Below are positions 1 through 10,530 of a DNA stretch of 64,000 bases, piece by piece. The position numbers and the translations under genes were made by a program. The DNA lies in NCBI GenBank assembly GCA_963969595.1, contig OZ018418.1, positions 9,863,001-9,927,000 on the forward strand, in the 5' to 3' direction. The stretch is from Neckera pumila (taxonomy: Eukaryota; Streptophyta; Bryopsida; Hypnales; Neckeraceae). How positions within the stretch are numbered: the stretch's first letter is position 1; every line of letters begins with the position of its first letter. Below the pieces are notes generated by a model that worked only from the letters and a program-made list of their open reading frames with translations, did not search any database and was not told the origin of the DNA.

Positions 1-848
1 AAGAGGTATCGAATTAGACGCTCCTATAATCAGTGCAAAGTATGATGTGAGCTTGCACACGATATTTTAGAACTTCCTAGAGGTTGCCTTAAAAGTTCCG
101 TAATTTTCTAAATTGCGAAAAATGACTCTATGTGAAGTCAATCGTGCTTTCACGCAATGAGAAATTTTGAGAAAATCCCAAAGTGACAGTTAAAATCTCC
201 CACTAAAAAATAGGATAGAATGTTTAGTACTAATAAAGTGCCCAATCAAATTCCATTACATTCCGACTCCAACAAGTATCAAAATGGATTATTAACAAAA
301 TCAATAACATTTGACGAGTTGACATGCATGCCAAGAACTTACAATGTCCAGTTGAAGTCAATCTGGACTCTTTTTTTACTATCTTGAACCTTACCAACAA
401 CCCAAGCTAGTCAAAACCTTAAAGCATAATCATCCCCAACATTTAAGTTTTTATGCTAAACATTGGTTTTGACTTGTGAAATGGCCTGGAAACAGGGGGT
501 AGGGGGGCTCCAATACCAATTTGGATCTTTTTGAAGACAATGGCGCAATTGGTTTAGTATTTAGAACATTGCTCAAATGTTAGAGCAGTCAGAAATCAGT
601 TGGTTCTCACATATCACATACCAAAACTCACATACAAAGGAATGATGCTGATAGGCCCCTATTGTGATTTTTTCCCTTTAAATTGAACACTGATTTTGCT
701 CAGATTTGGTAGTTGAGGTTCCAACATGGTTAAAACTGGATTTCTTATAAATAATAAGAAAGAAGTTTAGAGGTCTTGGTGTAGTTTCCAAAAATTAGAG
801 AAAGGTCATGTTATCACTTTCCAAGATTGTGAAGGAAGCCGTGAGGTG
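1..848. other. AT-rich non-coding stretch
   Basis: No open frame, RNA gene or clear repeat was recognised here. The DNA is AT-rich with poly-A/T runs and looks like old, decayed repeat sequence. Confidence 0.4.
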
Positions 849-1065
849 TCAAAATTAGTCCCAAGCAAGCTTGAACCCAGATTTTCACCAAGTGAACTAG
901 AGCATCAAAATCTAGCCCAAGCAAGCATCACCAAGTGAGCCAGAGCATCAAAAGTTCCGCCCAACAAGCATCACTAGGGAACCAGAGCATCAAAATTAGC
1001 TCAAGCAAGTTTGAGCTGCAGATCATCATTGAGTCAAGCTCAAGCATCCAAATCAAATTACAAGC
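849..1065. repeat. short tandem repeat, about 47-bp unit, 3-4 copies
   Basis: The phrase GAGCATCAAAA, followed by CCCAAGCAAGCATCACCAAGTGA or a variant, recurs at roughly 50-base steps. The units are imperfect. The small open frames over this stretch follow from the repeat and are not supported as genes. Confidence 0.7.
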
Positions 1066-1617
1066 AGGCTCTAGAGCAAAAGTCAACAGGCCTCCCTTTT
1101 GCATCTCAGCATCCCTCCTCTCCAACCAGCGCATGCTCTGAATCAAAAAACAGTAGCATATTGTTGGATCTCAATCTTAGTGAACTAAAAAATTGTTTTG
1201 CAAGCTCCCAACAAATTGTGAACAACAATACTAATCAAAGTTTGGAAGTTTTGTAGTCATAGAAGATAGAGGTTGGAGGACAAAAAGGTCAATTTGGATA
1301 TTAACAAGTCATAGTTGATTTTCTTGTTTGCATTTGATTTGATAGGAAGAAGAGAACAAGTAGAAAAGCAAAATAAAGAATAGTTTGATTTTGGGAGAAG
1401 TTCTCAAATTAGTATTAGTAGGAAAAACTTGACAAGTTTATTTTTAAGTTTGTTTGACTTTTAAATCATTTATCAAAAGTCCTATTAGATTAGGTTTGAG
1501 AGGATTAGATTTGTTTTCAAAATATCCACAAAAGAAAAAAAATTATAAAGAAAAAGAATAGAAAAAAAAGATACAAATGAAATAGGTTTTTCATATTGAA
1601 GAAAGGGAAAAGATAAC

Positions 1618-1695
1618 ATGGACGCCAAGTTTGACTACAACAAAATCACAATGACTGTAAATAAGGATGGTATCATCAAGTCTACAATTTTTGAG
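1618..1695 (+). CDS. possible first exon, 26 codons, gene not identified
   Basis: An ATG at 1618 opens 26 codons (beginning MDAKFDYNK) that end at a consensus donor, TTTGAG|GTAAGTTC, in phase 0. An A-rich leader precedes it. No continuing exon was recognised in the AT-rich DNA downstream. Two other candidate first exons in the window (61,989-62,066 and 63,156-63,308) also end in phase 0 at a GTAAG donor. It could be a chance ORF beside a donor-like sequence. Confidence 0.25.
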
Positions 1696-2860
1696 GTAAG
1701 TTCTTAAAAACCTTTCTTTTATTGACTATTTCACGTACATTTTAGTGAATTAAATTAGGATTGCTAAGTAAGGTCAATGTTATAGGATTAGGAAGTTAGG
1801 AGTAAAACTTAAACTATAAAGAATAAAAAGAAACCAACATAGGAATTTACCATTGGATAGAGAATTTGAGTAGCTTTTTAGAAAATATTTACAATTAAAA
1901 ATAGGATCAAAATTCCAAAAGTTACAAATCATTAAACACAACTAGATTTAAAAACTAAGTAACAATCTAGAAAGAACCATCCAAAAAGAATCCACCAAGG
2001 AATTTGGAATTAAGAGTAACACAAATATAGAAGTAGAAGTAATTTTTGAAATTCTAAAGTAAAAAGAAATTACAAAAGAATTTTGATGAAACGGAGAACA
2101 ATCAAAATTCAACGGCAAAACAACTTTCACCGAGGAAGTCAAAAGTAATTTTATTTTACCTTCTAAGGTAGAAATAAAATCTTTAAAGTAAAATTATTTA
2201 ATTCTAGAAGTAATTTTGAATTTATCTTCTGTTAGTAATAGTAAGAACTTATCAAAAAATTACCAAAGAAAGAAAAGGTAAAAGAAATAACAAGTTGAAT
2301 CTTAAGAAGAATATTCTCAAGATTTTGACATTGTTTTACTTTAATAATTGAATTAAAAACAATTAGCTTAGACTAGAAAGAAGCTTTTGACAAAGTTTTA
2401 AGTAGGAGTGAATCAATGTTAACTAGAGTTGACCAAACAAGTCAAATTTATAACTAAAAAAGAAGATAAAGAGTAGACAGTAACATTAAATTTCGATCAT
2501 TAGAACACTTGCAATTGTCGGATGAAGTTTTAAAAGGTTACTTGAGTCCTAAACTTCATCCAACATTATCTGCTAGGGAGTTAGGTCAATTTTAGGTTTT
2601 TTATCATTTTGGAAAGGGTAAAACAAGACATACACGCTATGCCATTTGACTTATTTTCTTACTTGCTAATACCGGACCATAGTTTGGATGTTAATTTGTT
2701 ATAGTCAAAACCGGCCGGATGTTACTAACATTTTTTGGGATTTTCATAGCAAATATAAATGGATAAAGCTAAGAATAGGAACAACATCAAAGATCCATTG
2801 CTTGGAAGGTATAAGTGGATTATATATGTTACACACCCACTAGGATTTCATCTACAACAA
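1696..2860. other. AT-rich stretch without recognised genes
   Basis: Long A/T-rich tract with many short AGTAATTTT-like echoes and no convincing coding frame on either strand. Confidence 0.4.
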
Positions 2861-2889
2861 ATATTAGAGCCCGATTGTGTACAATTTAC

Positions 2890-3640
2890 TCCAAGGAAAT
2901 AAAACACCCACAGTGGCTTGCAACAAATGCTTCCGAGCCTTTTGCGTGCCCAAATTTCCATGAGATTGAGCTTGATCACCTCTAGCAGCATATCCTCAAA
3001 TACGATGGAAGTCTGATTCCAAAATATGTCACCATGCCGCCATACCTACATTGATTCCTTCAAGAGTGACCACTCTCTTTCTTTGACTGTCACGGTTGAT
3101 TTGCCAATGCACGTCCAACTTCATGTGGTAACGGAATTTGAAGGTTTTATTGTGGTACATATGTTCACAGAAGGCACGAATCTTCTCTCTTGGAAAAGGT
3201 TGGGCATAGTTGCTTGAACAATACATCTTGCTTGACACTAAATTGATAGATTCTTGAATGAATAGATTGTTGGCTTTCACACAAATTTGAGGAGGCAGAG
3301 CATTCCTAACGACGCTCATATACGGTCTTGCAGTTGACAAGGATGGCTACAATAGTCTTGTTTGTAGACGATTGTACTCGTCTTGATCCTCGTGATTGCT
3401 CAAACTTGCCCCATTTATAAAGACACAAGCAATGGGCTATGCACAAAATAACTACTTCCAGTCTTCAGGGACATCAATGAGTTCTAAGGATTAAGTGATC
3501 TAAATTGCAATGAGTGAATCTCCTAGAGGACCATTGCTACCAACAATGTGATTGGAATTCACGCTGAAATAGATTCCCTCAACCACAGGCTAATCATTGT
3601 CATTGTGTAGGACAACAATTTTAGTGCTCCAAAGTTGTTG
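2890..3640 (-). pseudogene. decayed repeat-type protein gene, family not identified
   Basis: On the minus strand a single reading frame can be followed from about 3,550 down to 2,890. Its longest open piece is 103 residues (3,029-3,340), with phrases such as VRNALPPQICVKANN and YHMKLDVHWQINRDS. The flanking parts stay in the same frame but contain at least six stops, for example DWK*LFCA*PIACVF. Most of these stops fit CAG or CAA codons that lost a C. The composition (protein-like, basic, with HGNLGTQKAR near the end) suggests a transposable-element protein. I do not recognise the family and assign no function. Confidence 0.45.
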
Positions 3641-3799
3641 TGGAATACCATTACAGTCAGGAATGTTGATGTCTTGTACCTACGTATTCTCCACCTCACC
3701 ATCCTCTAAAGAATACTCCTGAATAGGATGCCAAAAGGCATCCATAATCCTTGCACACAAATGTGATGATGATTAAGAAAGTAATGACATTCACAACTC

Positions 3800-4570
3800 C
3801 TTTCCATACTCAACATACTCAACTCGAGGATATCAACATACTCAACTTGAAATAAACGGATGTCAAAAATTTAAGAATGTGATGATATAGAATCTTTCAA
3901 TTCAAAGTACATTCACTCTTCCACCCGAACATCTTCAACCCGACACACTCAAAACCAAGATGGACACCTAGAAACAAATTTTCAACTCAAGGTGAGTTAA
4001 AATTACCTCAAGGCAACATTATGTATACACAAAATCCATACATTGTTGAATCAATACTTAATAAAGGCCATATTCATTAAATTGAGACAAAGTGTAGTTT
4101 CAATTTTATCTTTGACTCAAAGATAAATTGTTATAACTATTTAATTTTGAGACTATTTGGTAATTTGAGACTTTCATATGTTAATATATATAGAAACCTT
4201 TGATTGCCCAAAGGTTGCACTTGCAATTTATCTTGGACTCGAGGATAAAATCACTAAAATGGTTTTTTGGGTTGAAGTCTCAAAATGACCATTTTGTCTC
4301 ATTTTAACAAATATGGCCATAATACAGATCCATATCAGAAAGTCCAACTCGAAACGATAACTTTAAATGTTGTATCCAAATAATTATAGTTTATTGATGT
4401 GGACAAATGAATTTAGACTATCCGACAACATTTAACTCATATCGAGTTGAAACTGTCTAAATATTGAATATCCAATATCAAATCTCCGACTGCAATTTAG
4501 CTCGAGTCGAGTTGAAACTAATGGTATAGTGTACATCCGTTAACTTGACTCGAGTTATTTGTCCATTCCG
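3800..4570. repeat. cluster of AACTCGAGTT-type palindromes
   Basis: Half-sites AACTCG, AACTCAA and CGAGTTGAA or GAGTTAA recur here. Some are paired as near palindromes, for example CAACTCAAGGTGAGTTAAAA near 3,985, CTCGAGTCGAGTTGAAACT near 4,501 and AACTTGACTCGAGTT near 4,543. The pattern is related to the palindromes in gene A (21.9-27.0 kb). No gene is visible in this interval. Confidence 0.5.
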
Positions 4571-4801
4571 CATTTCATGGAGCGCCATTTTATATACTTG
4601 CTATGTTGTGATTCCGGGAACACTAACAACAATATCAAATTGTCTCCCTTGCACAAGATACCCAAAGCAACCCAATTTCTTGCAGATGTTGATGTAAGGT
4701 CAATCACAAATAACAAATGACAATACAAACCAAACTAAAATTTCATGAGCATCAAACACAATGGATACAAAATTTAAAAATTCTACATTCCAATGACAAG
4801 A

Positions 4802-5377
4802 TTATTCAAAATGATTTGTGACACAAAATCTTGCAAATGCACAGTAGAAATTGGAAGAAAGGTCCATTACACCATGGGCACAAGAAATACACTGTGCAAA
4901 ATTCAATGTGTAGCACAAAACAAGGACCCCTCCGGTTGAGAACACAAAAACTACTTGAAGGAACAGGTAATGTGCTTTAGAGATAACTACTGCATACCCA
5001 ACATTTTGTAAACAGAAACGGCGACAAAGTAGACCCTGAATTTTTGAAGTGAAATTGCGGCAGCAACTTTTACAAAAACAGAATGCAGATGAGTTAAAGC
5101 TCGAGAGATTGAATGGAAAGAGCTTTGAAAGCATGCAAGTGAGACATATTGCGAGAAGAAAAGCAAGTTTCTGAATGTGGCCGGCAACAATGAGAAAGAG
5201 AAGACTTTGAAGCGGGAATGGAGAAGGAACACCGATGTTGGTAGAGAACCGGATTGATGGACAATTGCAGGAAGGTGGGAGTGGGAACAATATGCGGGAA
5301 GGTAAGCAAGGAAACGAACTCTGGTTTTTCAAACAGTCCTCTTGAAGACCGAATAAAAATAGGTAGGCACTTCTCAC
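4802..5377 (-). other. 191-codon open frame, probably not a gene
   Basis: An uninterrupted minus-strand frame of 191 codons, rich in Cys, Phe, Leu and Ser, with no recognisable domain. The plus strand of the same stretch reads as low-complexity Lys/Glu/Arg-rich phrases, for example QNADELKLERLNGKSF, also broken by stops. The plus strand may be the original coding sense and the long minus frame its shadow. No splice sites, promoter or homologous copy support either reading. Confidence 0.2.
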
Positions 5378-5611
5378 TGCCGCTGGCAGTTGTAAGCATT
5401 CAATGATGACAACCTCGAATCTTCCAATTTCAGGTATTGTTGAATAATTATGTCAATCTTTACAGCTTCTAAACTGCATTAAAAAGGTCCTATTTCCAAG
5501 AAACTATTGTTAGTTGAGTGAAATCCATCTGCAGCTCCAGAAAAAGTAACAGAATGAATCCGAGGGTCGTATGAGTATACATGGTTAGGTCAAGGTTTTC
5601 AGGTATAGCAA

Positions 5612-5680
5612 AAAGGTTTAGGTTCTAGTTAGGGTATAGGGTTTAGTATTAGGGCAGGATTTAGGGTTGGGATTTAGGAT
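5612..5680. repeat. degenerate TTTAGGG-like run
   Basis: Several GGGTTTAG, ATTTAGGG and ATTAGGG words follow each other. They resemble degenerate plant-type telomere repeats (TTTAGGG). Only a few exact units exist, so this may be chance or an old interstitial telomeric remnant. Confidence 0.3.
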
Positions 5681-5719
5681 AAGGCATGAAAACTTTTAAA
5701 AAACAGATATTGCTGACCA

Positions 5720-6095
5720 ATCTTTGAACCCCCTAAAGTTTGATGACTATGTTTTCATTGAAAATGCTGAAAACCTACCATTTTTAGTACAAGTACCCAA
5801 TTCTTGAAAAAAAATCTTTTTTTGACACATATATCAGAAATCTTCTAATATAGTGACTTGAAAACATGTGGTAAAAATTTCAGAATTTTCCACCACGTGC
5901 ATTGCAAGTTTCAACATTGAAATTCAATGAAAGCATTTTTTTGGCCTTGTAGTTGCACCTCACAAGCTCACTTTTGTTTAAAAAAATGTCCAAAATGATG
6001 GTGCTTCTTTGGATTCTTTTTCCTGAACAAGTTCACCACATGCTTAAAAAATTCCACTTCATTTGGAATTGTACAATGCATAGGAAAAAAGTAGC
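5720..6095. repeat. direct repeat, copy 1 (partner 28,085-28,390)
   Basis: The stretch from CCTAAAGTTTGATGACTATG to CATAGGAAAAAAGTAG matches 28,085-28,390 in the same orientation. Shared words include TGATGACTATGTTTTCA versus CATGACTATGTTTTCA, AAATGATGGTGCTT and CTTCATTTGGAATTGTACAA. Confidence 0.7.
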
Positions 6096-6309
6096 AACTA
6101 GATAATAGCAGAGAAATTGCTACCAATTCTTGCAAATAGATTCATGTAATTCAACAATTGTAAAGTATTGTCTACACAAGTTTAGGATGAGAATTTGCAA
6201 ATAGGTTCATGTAATTGAACAAGTAGATTCTTGTCCTAAACATGTTTTGACTGAAACAAGCGTAGGTTGCCAATGACAAACGTGGAGAGTTTATCATGGC
6301 TTCAATATT

Positions 6310-6760
6310 AGCAAGCTTTTCAAAATCAGAGTTGTTTCAAATTAAGTACACAAATGTAACTATATAAATCAGCAATTTCACCATGCAGACGCATCAATGA
6401 GACACAAACTGAAGTTTTGACCTCAAGCGCAGGCATAGTAACAATAAAAGCAAGTACTAGGAGCTAGCAAACAAAGGCAATTGACTTTTTACAAACAAGT
6501 CCCAGGTCCTAACCTTCAACAGATAGGAAAGCAAATAAGTTTTGTTCTTTCATATAGTACAAAAAGCTAACAAAAATGTATGCTTATCTATCTTCAAAAT
6601 AGCAAAGCAAAAAATACCTATAACTGATTGATTTTTGCAGCAACTTTAATTTTGTAGACCCATTTCTGGGCCCGTTTCTAAGATGGAAGGACTGAGGGAT
6701 TATACTACATTTACGTTTAGTTTGTTCAAAAACTAGGTTAACTAATAGACCATATTTTGA
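6310..6760. repeat. direct repeat, copy 1 (partner 7,655-8,085)
   Basis: Shares long diverged matches with 7,655-8,085 in the same orientation, including ACAAATGTAACTA(T/C)ATAAATCAG, GGCATAGTAACAATAA and the GACGGAGGGATTGAGGGA / AAGGACTGAGGGATTATAC region. The offset is about 1.34 kb. Confidence 0.65.
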
Positions 6761-7289
6761 AGTTTAGGGTGATGGTGTAAGACTGGACAAGGGCATTCAA
6801 TGCAGACTGCTAAAGATTTGGAGATTGTACTACGTACATGTACAACTTTGAATGTTATGCAATTCGTAAAATCAGAGAATACTATCTTGGCTCATCTGAA
6901 TATGTAACTGTTGAAAACATAGCTAATGGATACAATTGATAATTATTTTTCCATTTTTGCATTTGTGATCATAATCACTAATTACTACACAATTACATCA
7001 ATGCATGGTGATGGTTGCATAGTATTACTACAAGTATCCCACGTCCCATATATGTCACCAGATTAGTGCTGCACCAAAATGAACCTATAGATGTAAATAC
7101 TAGAGACATTGAAGGAGGCATTCACCTTCCAATTATGCTAAATTAGCAATGATCAAATTACTTTGTCACTTTTCTTAAAGGACAATTTGATACATAAATC
7201 TTTACTTGTCAAGTATAAAAATTCACCTGTTTAAAATGTTGACAAACATGTCATCATAAGGTCTGTATGCTGTTTTCACATTGCTTTTA

Positions 7290-7440
7290 CTTATGAAATC
7301 CAAAAAAAGATTAAATTCATTGTAAATCATGAAAAGCAATGATATCATGAGAAATCATTGTAAGTCATCAAATGTCATTAGAAGTCATGACAAGTCTTGG
7401 AGTTTAAAAAAAATTGAGCCATATCAATACCTTTATAGAA
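7290..7440. repeat. AGTCATG-rich dispersed repeat, copy 1
   Basis: Runs of AAGTCATGA and AATGTCAT words. Related copies lie at about 8,540-8,660 and 12,400-12,510 in the same orientation, and at 32,030-32,140 inverted. The later copies end in CCATGGGTGTTAAAA. Confidence 0.55.
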
Positions 7441-7654
7441 CTTGAATTCATATCAAAAGTCATGAAATTGGTACAATAAGATATTTGAAAAGAAATGTAG
7501 AAGTAAATACTTTAAATATTTAAGTTTTATAACAAATGAAAAATTTGATGCAATTTTTTAAGGATTCTCAAAGGGAAGAGAAAAAGTACTCTGGCGTCTG
7601 TTTTTTAAATAATCTTAAAGTTAGAAGTCATGACAGTGACATGAATTCAGTGTT

Positions 7655-8085
7655 ACGTTTTCCAAAATCAAAGGTATTTCAAAATTAAATATACAAATGT
7701 AACTACATAAATCAGAAATTAAACCATGCAGGCACATTGATGAGTTGCAAACTTAAGGCTCGACTCAAGGGTAGGCATAGTAACAATAACAATGAAGAAA
7801 CAAGTACAAGCTAGTAAGCACAGGTAGTTTAAACAAAGTCAGTGAACTAAGTCGTTTACCAATTGACACATCCCAAATCCTAACCTAAAACGCTAAGCAA
7901 AGCAAATAATTTCTTGTCCAAGCTTCCATATTGAACAAAAAGCTAACAAAAATTAACACGCATGTATCTTCAAAAAAGCAGAGCAAAATATATCTATAAC
8001 TGATCAATTCCCGCAGCAATTCAAATTTCACTAATGCTCTTTCTGAGACGGAGGGATTGAGGGAATATACCACATTCACCAATTC
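7655..8085. repeat. direct repeat, copy 2 (partner 6,310-6,760)
   Basis: Second copy of the repeat described at 6,310, diverged by substitutions and small indels. Confidence 0.65.
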
Positions 8086-8185
8086 AACATCAGCATGGTT
8101 GTGAGTATTGAATTTATTCTCATATTGTGATAATGAACTAGTCTTCACTATTTGCAGGATCTTTGAATGAATTCCCTAGATTGAC

Positions 8186-8428
8186 ATGGTGAGAGGTTAT
8201 CTCCAATTTCTAGACTGTCATGCCTCATTGCAAGAAATTGTGCTAATGAAGAAAGAACAATCATCATCTATAACAAATGCAAAAAAGCCTTCTACGAGGT
8301 ATGCATTGTGTTCAATTATAGCCGCAAGCGTGGCGTGGCTCCCATTCTTGGTAACATTAGCTGCAATTGTTTATATTGCAATACTCAGCTTCTTTGAATT
8401 CATGTCAACAAGGTCAAAGAGTTTCTAA
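8186..8428 (+). CDS. 80-codon ORF with one hydrophobic segment, doubtful
   Basis: The ORF starts at an ATG and encodes a polar N-terminal half, then a hydrophobic run (about residues 44-71, including AASVAWLPFLVTLAAIVYIA) that could span a membrane. It sits inside repeat DNA, and no related reading frame or splice sites were noticed around it. It may be a chance ORF. Confidence 0.15.
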   Translation: MVRGYLQFLDCHASLQEIVLMKKEQSSSITNAKKPSTRYALCSIIAASVAWLPFLVTLAAIVYIAILSFFEFMSTRSKSF

Positions 8429-8669
8429 ACTCCTTGTGTTTGAAGAGGAATTTCTCTCCAAGATCACTTATTGAAAATATTGACAAAAATGTCATCATTA
8501 GGTGTGGTGACTTCAAATTGTTCCCACATGTCAAATCCACAAAGTAACAAAATTCACTTGAAGTCATGGAAAGTAATAATGTCATAAAAATTTTAGAGAA
8601 GTCATGAGAAGACTTTGAAAGTCATGAAAAGCCATGGGTGTTAAAATATAAAATGGGTATGTGATATTT

Positions 8670-8860
8670 TAGGAAGAAGAATATTCTACTTTGTATTCTT
8701 CATCAATGGGAGACTTTTCTCACACATTTGGAAACTATGGAGACCCTCAGGTTCCTCAAAATATATAGACTTAAAACTCTGATCTAGCATCCTCTTTGAG
8801 AAGAAAATCATAGAATCTCCCTCCTCCAAATGATTGCCAGCTACCAAAAAAAGCAAGATT
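8670..8860. repeat. direct repeat pair with 10,830-11,000
   Basis: GAAGAATATTCTACTTTGT, TTCTTCATCAATGGGA, GCATCCTCTTTGAGAA and related words recur in the same order and orientation at 10,830-11,000. A short ATTAAGATT run follows the first copy near 8,865-8,890. Confidence 0.7.
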
Positions 8861-10339
8861 AAGATTAAAGATTAAGATTAAGATTAATCAAATTTCATAG
8901 GAAAAGTGCAGTAGGTTAGTAGTTTATCAATTTAACATATTTTTTGCCGGTCTTTCCTATCTGTATTGCTGTCCTTGAGAGTGACTTCACAAAATAGATG
9001 CTTCTCAAAAGCCGCATTTGTGCCAGAGAATCATTCATGTTGGAGGCCTCTTGTTTCATGGAAGGCTTCAGAATTAGCTCCTCCCTGGTTATGCTAGGAG
9101 AAGCTTACATGCTGCCATCTAAAATTGACAATGCTCAGCATCTAGGAAGACAAGCCACAGAAATTGACATTTGAGCCTGCATACATAAGCAAAAATGAAT
9201 TAGAAAGAGACAACATCACTTTACAAATGAAATTCCAAAAGTAAACCAAAATTATTGATTCATGCTTCAAACTCTAGAAGAAGTAACTAAGTGGCAATGA
9301 GCTCTCTCACAACTACCGAATTGCCTACAAAGGTCAACAAGGCACAATTTAAGGTTTCTGGCATTACTCTAGAGCTGGCACAATCAACAATCTAATAAAA
9401 CTAATGAGATGAGCATGGCTCTCACTTTGAACCAAACATTTCACCTCTTCACCATCACGCAACTAATATCTTCACAATCATACATTAACATGGAAATTTA
9501 CCCAAAAAATAGAAGTTACAAGTATAGAGAATAAAGAAAGTGTCATCACATTCTTAGAGCCTAGTCTGGTCCTCACCATAGCTGTAAGCATATAAACACT
9601 AGTAGCATTAAGATGCTTATTTTGTTTGAATGTATGCAACAAACATAAGTAAACAGATCAAAAGTAGCTACATAAAGAGGAAAGAAGAAGCTTTGTTCTA
9701 TAATTCAAGAGCTTATAAGAAATGTTCCACTTTTCTGCTAAGACTATGGCACCTGAAACAAAGCCACCTAAACCTTTCTCACCACAAAGTATGATTCCCC
9801 AATAAATGAAAATGAAGCTTGTGCCCATTCTTGAAGCCATTCTCCTGTACAAATTTGCTCCATTTAGAAGGAGCAAAGCGTACCCTCAAACAATATTGCA
9901 AACTCCGACAATATGTTACCAAATAAGTTGAAGAATCTTCATGTATTCCTTGGAATTTGACAAAACCGTGGAGCTGATTGCATCATGGATCTTCACAAAG
10001 TTCCACGGAAAATCCTACTTGCACAAGGACAAGTGAGTATTAAAAAGAATTGGATGGGAAGTGGAAACCAATATTTTAGGCAAAATGCAAGGACAAACTT
10101 GAATGAGCAATGCATCACTACCTATCCACAATCTCATAAAAGGCCATTTGCATGATTGTTCTAATATTGGTAGAACTTGGGGTTCCTAATTAGAAAACTC
10201 ACAAATTGTTTTGAATTACTGTCACCATCAGATTGTCTAATATTGGTAGTAGTGAATCATTTGCAGAAGCTAGGATATGTGCGGTGCTTTTCCAAGTGGT
10301 TGGTATTTACTTCATTAACCTCAACGTGATTGTGCCCAG

Positions 10340-10530
10340 GAGAAAGAGAGTAGGACAGTTTGGAGTTTAGGGTCAACTTGAGGTATTAGGAGCCAACTTG
10401 GACCGTAACCACTGCTTTGATTTTACCATTGTTGATTGTGTAGCTCAAATTTTTTAGATTTCTCTAAAATAAATATGCTGCAAGTTTTATAAATGTTATA
10501 GTGTCATGCTTCACTATTATGTAGTTTATG
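10340..10530. repeat. direct repeat pair with 11,080-11,230
   Basis: TAGGAGCCAACTT, CCGTAACCACTG, TTGATTGTGTAGCTCAA and ATGTTATAGTGTCA occur in the same order in both stretches. Confidence 0.7.

Noticed and set aside
4802..5377. 191-codon minus-strand ORF as a gene
   Set aside because: No domain, no splice or promoter support, Cys/Phe/Leu-rich composition, and the opposite strand reads like decayed coding sequence. Listed only as a doubtful ORF.
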